From positions 1,514,501-1,578,500 of the forward strand of contig NZ_CP036265.1 in assembly GCF_007743815.1 (NCBI RefSeq): a DNA stretch of 64,000 nucleotides, in the 5' to 3' direction. This document shows positions 31,756 through 40,639 of the stretch, one piece after another. The position numbers were made by a program, and so were the translations under genes. This DNA comes from Alienimonas californiensis (GTDB taxonomy: Bacteria > Planctomycetota > Planctomycetia > Planctomycetales > Planctomycetaceae). Every line of letters begins with the position of its first letter. Position 1 is the first letter of the stretch. Under the pieces are notes generated by a model that worked only from the letters and a program-made list of their open reading frames with translations, ran no database searches and was not told where the DNA came from.

Positions 31756-32178
31756 ATGGCCCGTCCGCCCGCCGAGGAACTAACCGACCGGGAACTGGAG
31801 GTGATGCACGCCGTCTGGGACCGGCCGGCCGAGGGGGCGGCCGACGCGGGGGAGGTGACGGTCGCGGAACTGCGGGACGCCCTCGCCGCCGACGGCCGCG
31901 ATCTGGCGCACACCACCGTCGCCACGCTGGTCTCGATTCTGCATCGCAAAGGATTTCTGCACCGCACCGACGATCGCCGCCCGCACCGCTACCGGGCCGC
32001 CCGGGGGTTCGAGGAGGTCAGCCGCAACCTGGTCGGCGAGTTGGTGCGAAAGGTGTTCGGCGGCTCGCGGGAGGCCCTGCTGGCCCGGCTGGTGGACGAC
32101 CGCCTGACCGCCGCCGAACGCGACCTGCTCGAAGGGGTGCTCCGCGACAACCGCGACGGGACGACCGACGATGCCTGA
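31756..32178 (+). CDS. BlaI/MecI-family transcriptional repressor
   Basis: 140 residues. The winged helix of the family is clear: LTDRELEVMHAVWD, VTVAELRDALAADGRDLAHTTVATLVSILHRKGFLHR, then RYRAARGFEEVSRNLVGELVRKVFGGS and the dimerising C-terminus LVDDRLTAAERDLLEGVL. Family members repress the operon that they share with a BlaR1/MecR1 membrane peptidase, and cleavage of the repressor releases transcription. Here the gene overlaps the M56 peptidase gene by eight bases, the usual arrangement. The target genes and signal are unknown. Confidence 0.93.
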   Translation: MARPPAEELTDRELEVMHAVWDRPAEGAADAGEVTVAELRDALAADGRDLAHTTVATLVSILHRKGFLHRTDDRRPHRYRAARGFEEVSRNLVGELVRKVFGGSREALLARLVDDRLTAAERDLLEGVLRDNRDGTTDDA

Positions 32179-35053
32179 CCTCGCCCCCGCCCCACTCCTT
32201 GCCCCCCTGCTCGCCCCGCTGCTGTGGGCCGCGGTGCAGGTGACCGCGGTCACGCTCGCCGCGGCCGGTCTGCACGCGGCCGTCTCCCGGGTCGGGCCGC
32301 GGAGCGGCGGCCGCGTCGCCCTGCTGGGCTTGTGCGCCGCGGCGGCGCTGTCGCTGGCGGCGCTGAGCCCCTGGCCGCGGTGGGACGGCGGGGAGACCGT
32401 GGCGGTCGAGGCCGCGAACGCCCCCGCGCCCGCCGCGAAACCGCAAGCGACCGCCGGGCCCGGAGAGAGACCCGACGAAACATGGGACGTCTCCTTGGCG
32501 GCGGGGCGGGCGTTCGTCGCGGCGCTGCTCGACCCGCCGGAGACGTTCGCCCCCGTCGGCGGCCCCGCGGCCCCGCGGGAGGTCCGCCGGCCGGTGCGGT
32601 GGGGGATGGTCCTCGCCGGCGGGTTGACGCTGTTGGGGCTGGGACGGTTCGTCGTCGGCTGGGTGATGGTCGCCCGGTTACGGCGTGGGTCCGAAACGAT
32701 CTGCGACACAGAGATTCTGAACGAGTTCGACGCCCTCCGCCGGGCCGCCGGGGCGCCGGGAGCGACGGAACTGCGGGAGACGGACGCCCTCTCGACCGCC
32801 GCGGCGATCGGCTGGCGGCGTCCCGCCGTGCTGCTGCCGGCCGGCTGGCGCCGCTGGGCCGCCGCAGATCGCACCGCCGTGCTGGCCCACGAGTTGGCTC
32901 ATGTGGCCCGCCGCGACGCCGCGGCGAACCTGCTGGCCCAGTCCGCCTTGCTGACGCAGTTCTATCACCCGCTGTCGCACTGGCTGGCCGGGCGGGTGCG
33001 GCTGGATCAGGAGCTCGCCGCCGACGCCCTCGCCGCGGAGCTGTGCGGCGGGCGGGCGGCGTATCTGCGGAGCCTCGCCGCGGTCGCCCTCACGGCGGAC
33101 CCCGGCCCGGTTCGTCCCCGTTCCCCCGCCTCGGTCGCGTGGCCGGCGCGGGCGTTTCTCCCCTCCCGTCGAACCCTGCACCAGAGAGTCGAAATGCTCC
33201 GCCGAACCCCCGTCCCCCGTCCCCGCTGGGCGGCCCGCACCGCCGGCCCCCTGGCCGCCGCCGGCGTGCTGGCCGTCGCCCTGCTGGCGAGCGGTTTCCG
33301 CCCCGCCCCGGCCGCCGCCCAGGCGCCGGCCGGCCTGCAACCCCCGGCCGAACTGCAACCGCCGGCCAGTCTCCAACCGCCGGGCGTCCTGCCGCCGGCC
33401 CGCCGGCCGGTGGTGCGGCCGCCCGTAACGACCGACGGCGCCGCGCCGCGACGGACGACGCCCGCCGCCGCGGATGTTTCCGACGTGCTGTCCTACGTCC
33501 CCGCCGACGCCCAACTGGTCGGCGTGCTGGAGGCGCAGGCCCTGCTGACCGACCCGGCGCTGGCCCCGATCGTGGCGCTGCTGCGGGGCGAGGGGACGTC
33601 GGACGGACTGGAGGCCCAACTGCAATGGGCTTTCGGGCTGAAGTTCGCGGACGTCGAACGGGTGGCAATGTACGTGCCTCGGCTCATCGCGACGCCGGAC
33701 CGGCCGGACGTTCGGCTGACGTTCGTCATCCGCACCGTCGGCGAGGCGCCGGAGTTCCCGGAGTACACCGGGATCGCCCCGCCGCACGAGGTCGGCCAGC
33801 CGATGCCGCCCAGCCCCAAGCCGGTGAAGAAAATCGACGCCCGCACGCTGCTGTTTTCCCCCGGCGGGATCCTGCCGGACGCGGCGAAGCCGACGCGGTC
33901 CTTCGCCGACAATCCCCTGCTGACCGCGGCGCTGGCGGACGGGGCCGGGGCGGCGCTGTACGTGGAACTCGCCGCGATCCGGCCGAAGATTCTGGCGGAC
34001 CTGAACGCCGCCGCGACCCGTCCCCGGGCCGACGCCGGCGTGCAGGCGTTGGTCTTCGGGCTGGCCCGCCCGCTGGCGGCGAACGCGGATCAGGTCGCGG
34101 TGTCGCTCGCTCTGTCGAAGGACGGCACAGTGCGGGCGACGGCGCTCGCCGAATCCGCCGACGAAGCCGCCGCCGCCACGGTGAAAGCCACCCTCGACGC
34201 CGCCCTGACGATGGCCGGCAACGCCCTGGACGCCGCCCCGGCGCTGGCCGGCGACGACCCGCAGCAACAGATGGGCGTGGCGATGGCCGTGGGCATGGCC
34301 CGCAAGATCCTGAAGCAGACGACCGTCTCCACCGACGCAACCCGGGTGACGCTCGCCACGCGGACCGACAACTCCGCCCCGATGCTCGTCGCCCTGATCC
34401 TGCCCGCGATCCAACAGGCCCGCGCCGCCGCCCGCCGCTCCATGAGCCAGGGGCATCTCAAACAGATCGCCTTGGCGATGCACAATTATCATGAGGCCCA
34501 CGGCCACTTCCCCCCGGCCGTCGTCGTGGAGAACGGGGTAAAGCGCAGCTGGCGGGTCGAACTGTTGCCGTTCCTCGAGAACGCCGCGTTATACGAGGCC
34601 TACGACAAATCGAAGCCGTGGGACGACCCGGCCAACGCCGCCCTGCTGGCCCGAATGCCGGAGGTCTATCGCCATCCCTCCGACGACCGGGGGAAGCCGA
34701 TCACCTCCTACGTCGCCCCGATCGGCGCCGCGGGCGGTCCCACCGCCAGCCTGTGGACCGCCGAGGCGGACCCGCAGACCGGCGGCACGAGGATTCAGGA
34801 CGTGACCGACGGCACCGCCAACACATTGATGGTCGTGGAAACACAGACCGAAATCCCCTGGACGAAGCCGGAGGACCTGTCCGTGGACCTCTCGAAGCCG
34901 GTCGATCCGGCCGCGTTCGGCGGCTGGAGCCCCGAAGGATTCAGCGCGGCGTTCACCGACGGGGCGGTGCATTTCCTCGCGTCCACGATTGACCGCGACG
35001 TATTTCGCAACGTGCTGACCCGCAGCGGCGGGGAGAACGTCAACCTGCCCTGA
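32171..35053 (+). CDS. BlaR1-type M56 metallopeptidase fused to a DUF1559 domain
   Basis: 960 residues. Membrane helices at about 10-35, 48-66 and 148-169 precede the zinc peptidase motif H240-E-L-A-H244 (TAVLAHELAHVARRDA), followed by DQELAADALAAELCGG. A further helix (PLAAAGVLAVALLASGF) leads to a long exported part. Its first portion is Pro-rich, then comes a domain with DVLSYVPADAQLVGVLEAQ that is shared with the 375-residue secreted protein at 28505. The last 220 residues are DUF1559-like (ILPAIQQARAAARRSM, GHLKQIALAMHNYHEAHGHFPP, WRVELLPFLENAALYEAYD, FTDGAVHF), a domain abundant in Planctomycetota. It probably senses an envelope signal and then triggers BlaI cleavage. Confidence 0.88.
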   Translation: MPDLAPAPLLAPLLAPLLWAAVQVTAVTLAAAGLHAAVSRVGPRSGGRVALLGLCAAAALSLAALSPWPRWDGGETVAVEAANAPAPAAKPQATAGPGERPDETWDVSLAAGRAFVAALLDPPETFAPVGGPAAPREVRRPVRWGMVLAGGLTLLGLGRFVVGWVMVARLRRGSETICDTEILNEFDALRRAAGAPGATELRETDALSTAAAIGWRRPAVLLPAGWRRWAAADRTAVLAHELAHVARRDAAANLLAQSALLTQFYHPLSHWLAGRVRLDQELAADALAAELCGGRAAYLRSLAAVALTADPGPVRPRSPASVAWPARAFLPSRRTLHQRVEMLRRTPVPRPRWAARTAGPLAAAGVLAVALLASGFRPAPAAAQAPAGLQPPAELQPPASLQPPGVLPPARRPVVRPPVTTDGAAPRRTTPAAADVSDVLSYVPADAQLVGVLEAQALLTDPALAPIVALLRGEGTSDGLEAQLQWAFGLKFADVERVAMYVPRLIATPDRPDVRLTFVIRTVGEAPEFPEYTGIAPPHEVGQPMPPSPKPVKKIDARTLLFSPGGILPDAAKPTRSFADNPLLTAALADGAGAALYVELAAIRPKILADLNAAATRPRADAGVQALVFGLARPLAANADQVAVSLALSKDGTVRATALAESADEAAAATVKATLDAALTMAGNALDAAPALAGDDPQQQMGVAMAVGMARKILKQTTVSTDATRVTLATRTDNSAPMLVALILPAIQQARAAARRSMSQGHLKQIALAMHNYHEAHGHFPPAVVVENGVKRSWRVELLPFLENAALYEAYDKSKPWDDPANAALLARMPEVYRHPSDDRGKPITSYVAPIGAAGGPTASLWTAEADPQTGGTRIQDVTDGTANTLMVVETQTEIPWTKPEDLSVDLSKPVDPAAFGGWSPEGFSAAFTDGAVHFLASTIDRDVFRNVLTRSGGENVNLP

Positions 35054-35094
35054 CCGCACCCCGTCCGCCCTTTTGAGGCTCGCCCCGCTCGTCC

Positions 35095-35323
35095 CCCCTC
35101 TCCCTCAGGGAGAGGGGCCGGGGGTGAGGGTGACGCACGGTTCACCCACGTCCGCTCAGAGATTGTGAGCCCGAAGCGCAAGCGAGGCCGGGTGATCCTG
35201 CCACGCGTGCACGCCTCGGCTCGCGCCTCGGGCTGCCAATCCTGAACGCCGAACCGGGAACGGCGTGCGGGAGTCACTGCCCCCTCACCCCCGACCCCTC
35301 TCCCCCAAAAGGGGGCGAGGGGG
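35095..35323. repeat. MITE-like element copy D
   Basis: About 229 bp, nearly the same length and interior as copy C at 15.7 kb, with the same hairpin ends (left 35095-35135, right 35280-35323). It fills most of the 400-base gap between the M56 gene and the isomerase gene, where no other gene is seen. Confidence 0.85.
35168..35234. repeat. AGCCCGAAG-type hairpin inside MITE copy D
   Basis: AGCCCGAAGCGCAAGCGAGG paired with a copy ending GCGCCTCGGGCT; almost identical to the hairpin in copy C. Confidence 0.75.
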
Positions 35324-35417
35324 GGACGCGGCTTTGAAGCGGCGGCCGCGGGCAGCCGTCGGCTGCGGGGGATCGGGCAGGGAGGAGAACCGTCGGCGAC
35401 CGCCGTACCCTGTGCGG

Positions 35418-35447
35418 TCGCCGTCCGCCTTCCGCCCTCCGTCTTTC
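35418..35447 (+). repeat. polypyrimidine leader before the isomerase start
   Basis: GTCGCCGTCCGCCTTCCGCC and CTCCGTCTTTC lie directly before the ATG at 35454, like the tracts before the Rieske and dcm genes. Confidence 0.5.
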
Positions 35448-35453
35448 AAAACC

Positions 35454-36371
35454 ATGCTCGGATTCGTCTCCGCGATCCTGCCGGATCACGACCTCGCCGG
35501 CGTGTTCGAAGTCGCCGCCCGGCTGAACTACGACTGCGTCGAATTGATGTGCTGGCCGCCCGCCGGCGGGGAGCGGCGCCGCTACGCCGGCACCGCCCAC
35601 GTGCAGGCCGAGGGGTTTTCGAAGGCCGACGCGGCGGAGGTGTTAAAACTCGCCGCGGACCACGGCGTGACGATCGGCGGGCTGGGCTATTATCCGAACC
35701 CGCTGGACCCCGACGCGGACGCCGCCCGAACCGCCGTCGCCCACTTGGAGCGGGTCATCGACGCGGCGGCGTTATTAGAAGTCTCCGTCGTCAATACGTT
35801 CGTCGGCCGCGACCCCGCCAAGCGGGTCGAGGAGAACTGGCCGCGGTTCCTGGAGGTCTTCGCCCCGCTGGTCGCCCGGGCGGCGGAGCGGGGGGTCAAT
35901 CTGGCGATCGAAAACTGCCCGATGAGCTTCGGCAAGGACGAGTGGCCCGGCGGCAAGAACCTCGCGTATAGCCCCGCGATCTGGCGGCGGATGTTTGAGG
36001 ACCTGCCGGACGACTGCTTCGGCCTCAATTACGACCCGTCGCACCTGATGTTCATGGGGCTGGACCCGTACGCCCCGATTCAACAGTTCGGCGACCGCAT
36101 TCATCACGCCCACGCCAAGGACGTGCGGATCGACCGGGCGGCCCGGCAGGAGTTCGCCCCGCTGGAGGACCCGGAACGCTACCACACCCCCAAACTGCCC
36201 GGCTTCGGCGAGATGAACTGGGGCCGCTTCGCCGGATTATTATATGAAGTCGGCTACCGCGGTCCGGTCGCCGTGGAGGTGGAGGACCGGGCCTTCGAGG
36301 GCAGCGACGCCGACGTGGAGTTGGCCTTGAAAATCAGCCGCGACGTCCTGCGGCCCTTCTGGCCGCGGTGA
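35454..36371 (+). CDS. sugar phosphate isomerase/epimerase (xylose isomerase-like TIM barrel)
   Basis: 305 residues from ATG 35454; the longer frame upstream only translates repeats. The xylose isomerase-like TIM barrel of the AP-endonuclease-2/IolE superfamily is recognisable: LNYDCVELMCWPP, ADHGVTIGGLGYYPNPLD, ERGVNLAIENCPM, FGLNYDPSHLMFMGLDP, IHHAHAKDVRID and GPVAVEVEDRAF. Metal ligands expected from the family are E in AIEN, D in NYDPSH, H in HAKD and E in VEVED. It is most likely an isomerase or epimerase of a sugar or inositol derivative. Confidence 0.88.
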   Translation: MLGFVSAILPDHDLAGVFEVAARLNYDCVELMCWPPAGGERRRYAGTAHVQAEGFSKADAAEVLKLAADHGVTIGGLGYYPNPLDPDADAARTAVAHLERVIDAAALLEVSVVNTFVGRDPAKRVEENWPRFLEVFAPLVARAAERGVNLAIENCPMSFGKDEWPGGKNLAYSPAIWRRMFEDLPDDCFGLNYDPSHLMFMGLDPYAPIQQFGDRIHHAHAKDVRIDRAARQEFAPLEDPERYHTPKLPGFGEMNWGRFAGLLYEVGYRGPVAVEVEDRAFEGSDADVELALKISRDVLRPFWPR

Positions 36372-36403
36372 CGCCGCCACGGGACTTCACGGTTTTTTTG
36401 TAC

Positions 36404-36418
36404 AGTGTACGCTTGACG
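36404..36418. promoter_or_regulatory. GTACA-GTGTAC imperfect palindrome after a T-run
   Basis: GTACAGTGTAC follows TTTTTTT in the gap between the isomerase and VOC genes. A related GTGTACAC palindrome lies at 20031-20038 upstream of the HTH gene. It might be an operator; support is weak. Confidence 0.2.
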
Positions 36419-36500
36419 GCCTGTTCTCGCACGGCAAGGTGATCGCTCCGCGCCCGGGCCGGCTTCGGACCGGGCTTTCCCGTTCACAAGAACCCCCACG

Positions 36501-36899
36501 ATGTCTGACGCCGTTGCGCCCAACCCGGTCGGCTGGTTTGAGATTTACGTCGACGACCTCGACCGGGCCGTCGCGTTCTATGAGACGACGTTCGGCGTGA
36601 CGCTGGAATCGCTGGACGCCCCGGACACAGGCGGCCCGCCGCTGGCGATGAAGACGTTCCCGATGTCGATGAAGGGCCGCGGCGCCGCCGGGGCGCTGGT
36701 CAAGATGGAGGGCGTCGGCCCCGGCCCCGGCGGCACGCTGATCTATTTCTCCTGCGAGGACTGCGCCGTGGAGGCCGCCCGTGCCGCCGACGCCGGCGGG
36801 GCGATCCAGCAGGAAAAGATGGCGATCGGCCCGTACGGCCACATCGCCGTGGTGAAGGACACCGAAGGCAACCTGATCGGGTTGCACTCGCAGCAGTAA
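36501..36899 (+). CDS. VOC-superfamily (glyoxalase-like) protein
   Basis: 132 residues. The vicinal-oxygen-chelate fold is seen as two beta-alpha-beta halves: GWFEIYVDDLDRAVAFYETTFGV and GTLIYFSCEDCAVEAARAADAGG, ending GHIAVVKDTEGNLIGLHSQ. This form (IPVxDxxRAxxFY, then the D-x-E-G-N-x-I-G ending) is typical of small VOC proteins whose substrate is unknown. The NADAR gene starts two bases after the stop, so the two are probably co-transcribed. Confidence 0.87.
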   Translation: MSDAVAPNPVGWFEIYVDDLDRAVAFYETTFGVTLESLDAPDTGGPPLAMKTFPMSMKGRGAAGALVKMEGVGPGPGGTLIYFSCEDCAVEAARAADAGGAIQQEKMAIGPYGHIAVVKDTEGNLIGLHSQQ

Positions 36900-36901
36900 C
36901 G

Positions 36902-37480
36902 ATGCCCGACGACGCCCCCGACCCGCTCGCCGCCCGGACCGCGGCCGCCCTGTGCGAGGCCGTCGCGGCCGGGGCGACGCCGAAGTATCTGTGCTTCTGG
37001 GGCCACACCGCCCCGGCGGGGGCCGCAGTCGGGTCGACCTGTTTGAGCCAGTGGTTCCCCGCCGCGTTCACGGTCGACGGCGTGAGCTACCCCACCGCCG
37101 AGCACTGGATGATGGCGGAGAAGGCCCGGCTGTTCGGCGACGACGCGGCGGTGGACCGCGTTCTCGCCGCGACGCATCCGGGCGCCGCGAAGCGGGTCGG
37201 ACGGGAGGTTCGCGGCTACGACGATGCGGCGTGGGCTGCGGCCCGGTTCGACGTGGTGGTGCGGGGCAACGCGGCGAAGTTCGCCCAGCACGCGGAACTT
37301 GCCACGTTCCTGCGGACGACCGCCGCCCGGGTCTTGGTCGAGGCGAGCCCGCGGGACCGCATCTGGGGCATCGGCCTGACGGCTGACGACGACCGCGCGG
37401 CCGACCCGTTTCTCTGGCGGGGCGAGAACCTGCTGGGGTTCGCCTTGATGGAGGTGCGGGACGGCTTGGCGGCCGATTGA
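36902..37480 (+). CDS. NADAR (YbiA/DUF1768) family N-glycosidase-like protein
   Basis: 192 residues. Family stretches: LSQWFPAAFTVDGVSYPTAEHWMMAEKARLFGD, ATHPGAAKRVGREVRGYDDAAWAAARF, VVRGNAAKFAQHAELATFLRTT and LVEASPRDRIWGIGLTADDDRAADPFLWRGENLLGFALMEVR. The E-H-W-M-M-A-E-K and D-x-I-W-G-I-G signatures match YbiA-like enzymes that hydrolyse N-glycosidic bonds of riboflavin intermediates or ADP-ribosylated substrates. It sits immediately after the VOC gene. Which substrate it uses here cannot be read. Confidence 0.9.
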   Translation: MPDDAPDPLAARTAAALCEAVAAGATPKYLCFWGHTAPAGAAVGSTCLSQWFPAAFTVDGVSYPTAEHWMMAEKARLFGDDAAVDRVLAATHPGAAKRVGREVRGYDDAAWAAARFDVVVRGNAAKFAQHAELATFLRTTAARVLVEASPRDRIWGIGLTADDDRAADPFLWRGENLLGFALMEVRDGLAAD

Positions 37481-37543
37481 ACGTCGTCGACGGCCGCCGG
37501 CCGCACGCATGCGGTGGGGCCGGGGCGTCGGTACGCTGCGGGC

Positions 37544-38194
37544 ATGTCCGATGCGCCCGCCCCGTCCCGGTCCGCTCCGCCGCAGTCGCAGGGAACCGCG
37601 AAGCCGAAGGGCTCGGCGCCGGCGGCGGTGCAGTTTCTGGCCCGGTTCGCCCGCAGTCCGCGGACCGTGGGGGCCGTGCTGCCCAGCAGTCGGTTCCTCG
37701 CGGAGGCGATGCTCGACAGCGTGAACTGGGATGCCGCCGAGTGCGTGCTGGAGTTCGGCCCCGGCACCGGGCCGTTCACCCGGTTCGTGCCGGACCGCCT
37801 CAAGCCGGACGCCCGCTTTCTGGCCGTCGAGCGCGATCCGGCCTTCGTGGCTCGGCTGCAACGCGAGTTGCCGCACGTCGACGTGGCCCACGCGGACGTC
37901 ACCGACGCGGCGGGCGAACTGAAACGCCGCGACCTCGGCCCCGCCGACGCGATCCTCTGCGGCCTGCCCTGGGCGGCGTTCCCGCCGGAGCTGCAGAACC
38001 GCCTGATGACCGCCACGCTGGACTGCCTCAAACCCGGCGGCTCCTTCGCCACCTTCGCCTACGTGCAGGGCGCCCTGCTGCCCGCCGGGCGGCGGTTCCG
38101 GGCGCTGCTGGACGAACGCTTCAGCCACGTCGGGGCCTCGCCGGTCGTCTGGCGCAACGCCCCGCCGGCGTTCGTGTATCGCTGCGTGAAGTAG
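37544..38194 (+). CDS. SAM-dependent methyltransferase, phospholipid N-methyltransferase-like
   Basis: 216 residues from ATG 37544. A low-complexity N-terminus of about 28 residues is followed by FLARFARSPRTVGAVLPSSRFLAEAML, the leader typical of PmtA-type phospholipid methyltransferases. SAM-binding motif I is VLEFGPGTGPFTRFV, with FLAVERDPAFVARLQREL and ADAILCGLPWAAFPPELQNRLM after it. It probably methylates phosphatidylethanolamine or a related lipid at the membrane face; an rRNA-adenine-type target cannot be excluded. Confidence 0.82.
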   Translation: MSDAPAPSRSAPPQSQGTAKPKGSAPAAVQFLARFARSPRTVGAVLPSSRFLAEAMLDSVNWDAAECVLEFGPGTGPFTRFVPDRLKPDARFLAVERDPAFVARLQRELPHVDVAHADVTDAAGELKRRDLGPADAILCGLPWAAFPPELQNRLMTATLDCLKPGGSFATFAYVQGALLPAGRRFRALLDERFSHVGASPVVWRNAPPAFVYRCVK

Positions 38195-38220
38195 GGCGAG
38201 CAGGCGGTCGCGTCGACGAT

Positions 38221-38306
38221 TGAGCCCGGAGCGCAAGCTCCGGCTGTGCGTCGTTCGACCTTTTCAGTCGGCTGCGCCGACGGCCGGAGTTCGCGCTCCG
38301 GGCTCA
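38221..38306. repeat. AGCCCGGAG-type hairpin
   Basis: TGAGCCCGGAGCGCAAGCTC and GCGCTCCGGGCTCA form a long imperfect stem at the shared end of the methyltransferase gene and the convergent small gene. It may act as a bidirectional terminator. Confidence 0.65.
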
Positions 38307-38316
38307 GCCACGGGAT

Positions 38317-38676
38317 CTAACCCCAGCCGTGGGGTTCGTCGGCGGCGAGGGCGGCGAGCAGTTCCTCCCGCGTCATCAGCGAGCGTCCGCGGATGCCGTG
38401 GCGGCGGGCCAGATCGTACAGCTCCCGCGTGGACAGCTCGGTGGGGTTCGGCGGGTCGGTCATGGGAGCCGGGGCCGGCGGGGGAGCGCCCATGCGGGAA
38501 GCCGTGGAGGACGTCGCCGGGGCGGGCGCAGCGGGGACGTCGTTGGAGCGGGGCGGAGCCGGCCGCGGGGACGTGGAACGGGGCGAAACCGGGCGGGCGG
38601 GGGCGATCGTCCGCGGACCGGACCGGCTGACGGCGGCGGGCGGGGCGACGGGCATCCTGTGACCGGGGCGGGGCAT
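38317..38676 (-). CDS. small protein with C-terminal SAP/Rho-N-like helix pair
   Basis: 119 residues from ATG 38676. Upstream starts extend into sequence without coding character, and a shorter 48-residue start (MTDPPNP) is also possible. The first 70 residues are Pro/Ala/Arg/Ser-rich and disordered. The last 40 (TELSTRELYDLARRHGIRGRSLMTREELLAAL) are a helix-turn-helix-like pair of the kind found in SAP and Rho N-terminal domains, which bind nucleic acid. No operon partner. Confidence 0.55.
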   Translation of the reverse strand: MPRPGHRMPVAPPAAVSRSGPRTIAPARPVSPRSTSPRPAPPRSNDVPAAPAPATSSTASRMGAPPPAPAPMTDPPNPTELSTRELYDLARRHGIRGRSLMTREELLAALAADEPHGWG

Positions 38677-39219
38677 GAACCCGGAGGATCGCCCCGCAGC
38701 GACGCCTCGGCGGAGGAAACCTCCTTGGCGGAGGGACCCTGAGAGGGCGTGCGCGAACTGCGGAGATCTCCGGGGAGAAGACCCAATGAATACTGCAAAT
38801 CTCAGGCCGTTCTTCCGGTTCCGCCGCGATGACGAGCCGCGAGGCCGCGAAACCCGCACGACGGGGTCAGGCAGGACAGGCGGCGCCGACGCTCAGGGAC
38901 CCCGGCCGCCCGCCGCCGAACGTTCGCCGCCCGGTCCGGTCGCTCGGCAACCAGCGCCCGCCGCCAGGGCAGGAGACGCCTCGCTGCTCAGCGCCCGTTT
39001 CCCAACGCCCGTTTCCGCACCCGTTCCCCCCGCATCCTGTCCCCCTGAACCGGACGGCGCTCAGAAACGGTCCGTCCCGGGGCCTTCCTGATGGAACGCT
39101 GGTGTATCCACGCTTTCTCCCGCCGCGGTCTCCCTTAGTCTGTCGTCAAACCTTCGTCGCCCGCTCCCCGCGACCGCGGCGGTCCCCTTCCCGCTCCCCG
39201 GCCCCCCCCGGCTCTCACA
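38677..39219. other. 543-base stretch without a supported gene
   Basis: This lies between divergent genes (38317 minus, 39220 plus). Open frames here are Pro/Arg-rich shadows without conserved sequence. It includes a C-rich run just before the response-regulator start at 39220. Nothing else is recognised. Confidence 0.6.
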
Positions 39220-39930
39220 ATGACTCCCCGAGCGTTTCACAGCGGCTCCTCGCCGGGGGCGTCCGGCGGCGCCTCCGGCACGGCTCGTTCGGTGATGATC
39301 GTGGACGATCACCCGGTCGTCCGGCAGGGCCTGCGTCTGTTGCTCGACCGCGAGCCGGACCTGCACGTCGTCGCCGAGGCCGACGGCGTCACCGAGGCCT
39401 TCACCCGCTTCAAGGAGGTCCGCCCGGACCTGGTCATCATCGACCTCTCCCTGAAGGACGGTAGCGGCATTGAGTTGATCAAGGAGATCCACGCCTCTGA
39501 GCCGGACACGCACATGCTGGTCAGCAGCATGCACGACGAGAGCCTGTTCGCCGAGCGCGTCCTCCGGGCCGGCGCCAAGGGGTTCATCTCCAAGCAGGAA
39601 GCGACCGGCAGCATCGTCGAGGCCGCCCGCCAGGTGCTCGGCGGCCGGGTCTACCTCAGCCCGGCGATGAGCGACCAGATGCTGCATCGCCTCGTCAGCA
39701 ACGACGACGACGCCGTCGACAAGAGCCCGATCGAAAGCCTCTCCGACCGGGAGTTGGAGGTCTTCGAGATGATCGGCCAGGGTCTGACGACCCGCCAGAT
39801 CGCCGCCAAGCTGGACCTCTCCCCCAAGACGGTCGAAACGTATCGGGAGAACATCAAGAGCAAGCTCTCCCTCGCCAACGGCACCGCCCTGACCCGGCAC
39901 GCCGTCCAGTGGTTGCTGGAAAACACCTGA
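39220..39930 (+). CDS. NarL/FixJ-type response regulator with LuxR HTH
   Basis: 236 residues. After a short Ser/Gly-rich leader the receiver domain starts at [20 protein letters not shown], with acidic residues D29 and D30, the phospho-acceptor D75 ([13 protein letters not shown]) and the conserved Lys in AKGFISK. Residues 170-236 are a LuxR HTH ([43 protein letters not shown]). It should bind DNA when phosphorylated. No cognate histidine kinase is adjacent, so it is an orphan here. Confidence 0.93.
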   Translation: MTPRAFHSGSSPGASGGASGTARSVMIVDDHPVVRQGLRLLLDREPDLHVVAEADGVTEAFTRFKEVRPDLVIIDLSLKDGSGIELIKEIHASEPDTHMLVSSMHDESLFAERVLRAGAKGFISKQEATGSIVEAARQVLGGRVYLSPAMSDQMLHRLVSNDDDAVDKSPIESLSDRELEVFEMIGQGLTTRQIAAKLDLSPKTVETYRENIKSKLSLANGTALTRHAVQWLLENT

Positions 39931-39955
39931 GCCGCGTTCGCGGAAGCGCCAAGGA

Positions 39956-40005
39956 CCAAGAGACAAGAACCAAAGCCGGCCGGCGAGCGGGGGGCGTCAG
40001 CCCCC
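39956..40005. repeat. dispersed intergenic repeat with GGGGGC/GCCCCC hairpin
   Basis: CCAAGAGACAAGAACCAAAG (39956-39975) occurs again in inverted orientation at 63760-63779, inside the end of dciA. It is followed by GCGAGCGGGGGGCGTCAGCC, with a six-base stem at 39990-40005. It lies just after the response-regulator stop. Confidence 0.7.
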
Positions 40006-40038
40006 TGAGCGTGGTTCGACTCGGGACGATGGGGCATC

Positions 40039-40497
40039 GTGCAGAAATCCGACCGCCTCGCCGCTGAGATCGTCGCCCTCTGCATGAGCGACGACGATGC
40101 GTGGCCTCTGGAGACCTTGCTGGCGGATCTGTGGGCGACGGGCGAGGCGGACCGGCACCGGGACGCCCTGTTCGACGTTCTCGAGCGGCGCCCGCTGGCC
40201 GACGACCATGCGAGCAACACGCTCAGGCGCTGGCTCGAAATCCTCCCCGGCGGGGGTCAAGCCCTCGTCGCGTCCGCTCGCCGTCGCCCGTCTCTCATGA
40301 CGACGCGGATGCTGAACCGCTTCCTCAACGGCGGGATCGCGTCGATCGAGGGGACGTCGCTCCTCGACCTGCTGGGAGAGGTGAGGGACGACCCGACTGT
40401 CCCCGGGGAGGTGCGTGAGGAAGCCGCCGACTGCTTGGCCTGGCAACAAGAGCGAACGGCGACGGGCGGGTCGGAGAGCGTCGTTGAAGTCGACTGA
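40039..40497 (+). CDS. hypothetical helical protein
   Basis: 152 residues from GTG 40039. It is mostly alpha-helical and acidic: RLAAEIVALCMSDDDAWPLETLLADLW, DALFDVLERRPLADDHASNTLRRWLEILPGGG, SLLDLLGEVRDDPTVPGEVREEAADCLAWQQ. The pattern of paired helices resembles HEAT-like repeats, as in some immunity proteins, but no family is recognised. No toxin-like partner is next to it. Confidence 0.6.
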   Translation: MQKSDRLAAEIVALCMSDDDAWPLETLLADLWATGEADRHRDALFDVLERRPLADDHASNTLRRWLEILPGGGQALVASARRRPSLMTTRMLNRFLNGGIASIEGTSLLDLLGEVRDDPTVPGEVREEAADCLAWQQERTATGGSESVVEVD

Positions 40498-40639
40498 GCC
40501 GCCCGAGCGTCCCGCCCGGCGACGAATGCCGGGGGCCGTCGCTCAAACGGCTCCCCCCGCGTTCCGGCTCCGTTTGCGGCGCTGAACTGCGTCGCCGTAG
40601 CGTCCGGCGTTCGCCCTCGCCCCGTACGGTTCCGCTCTG

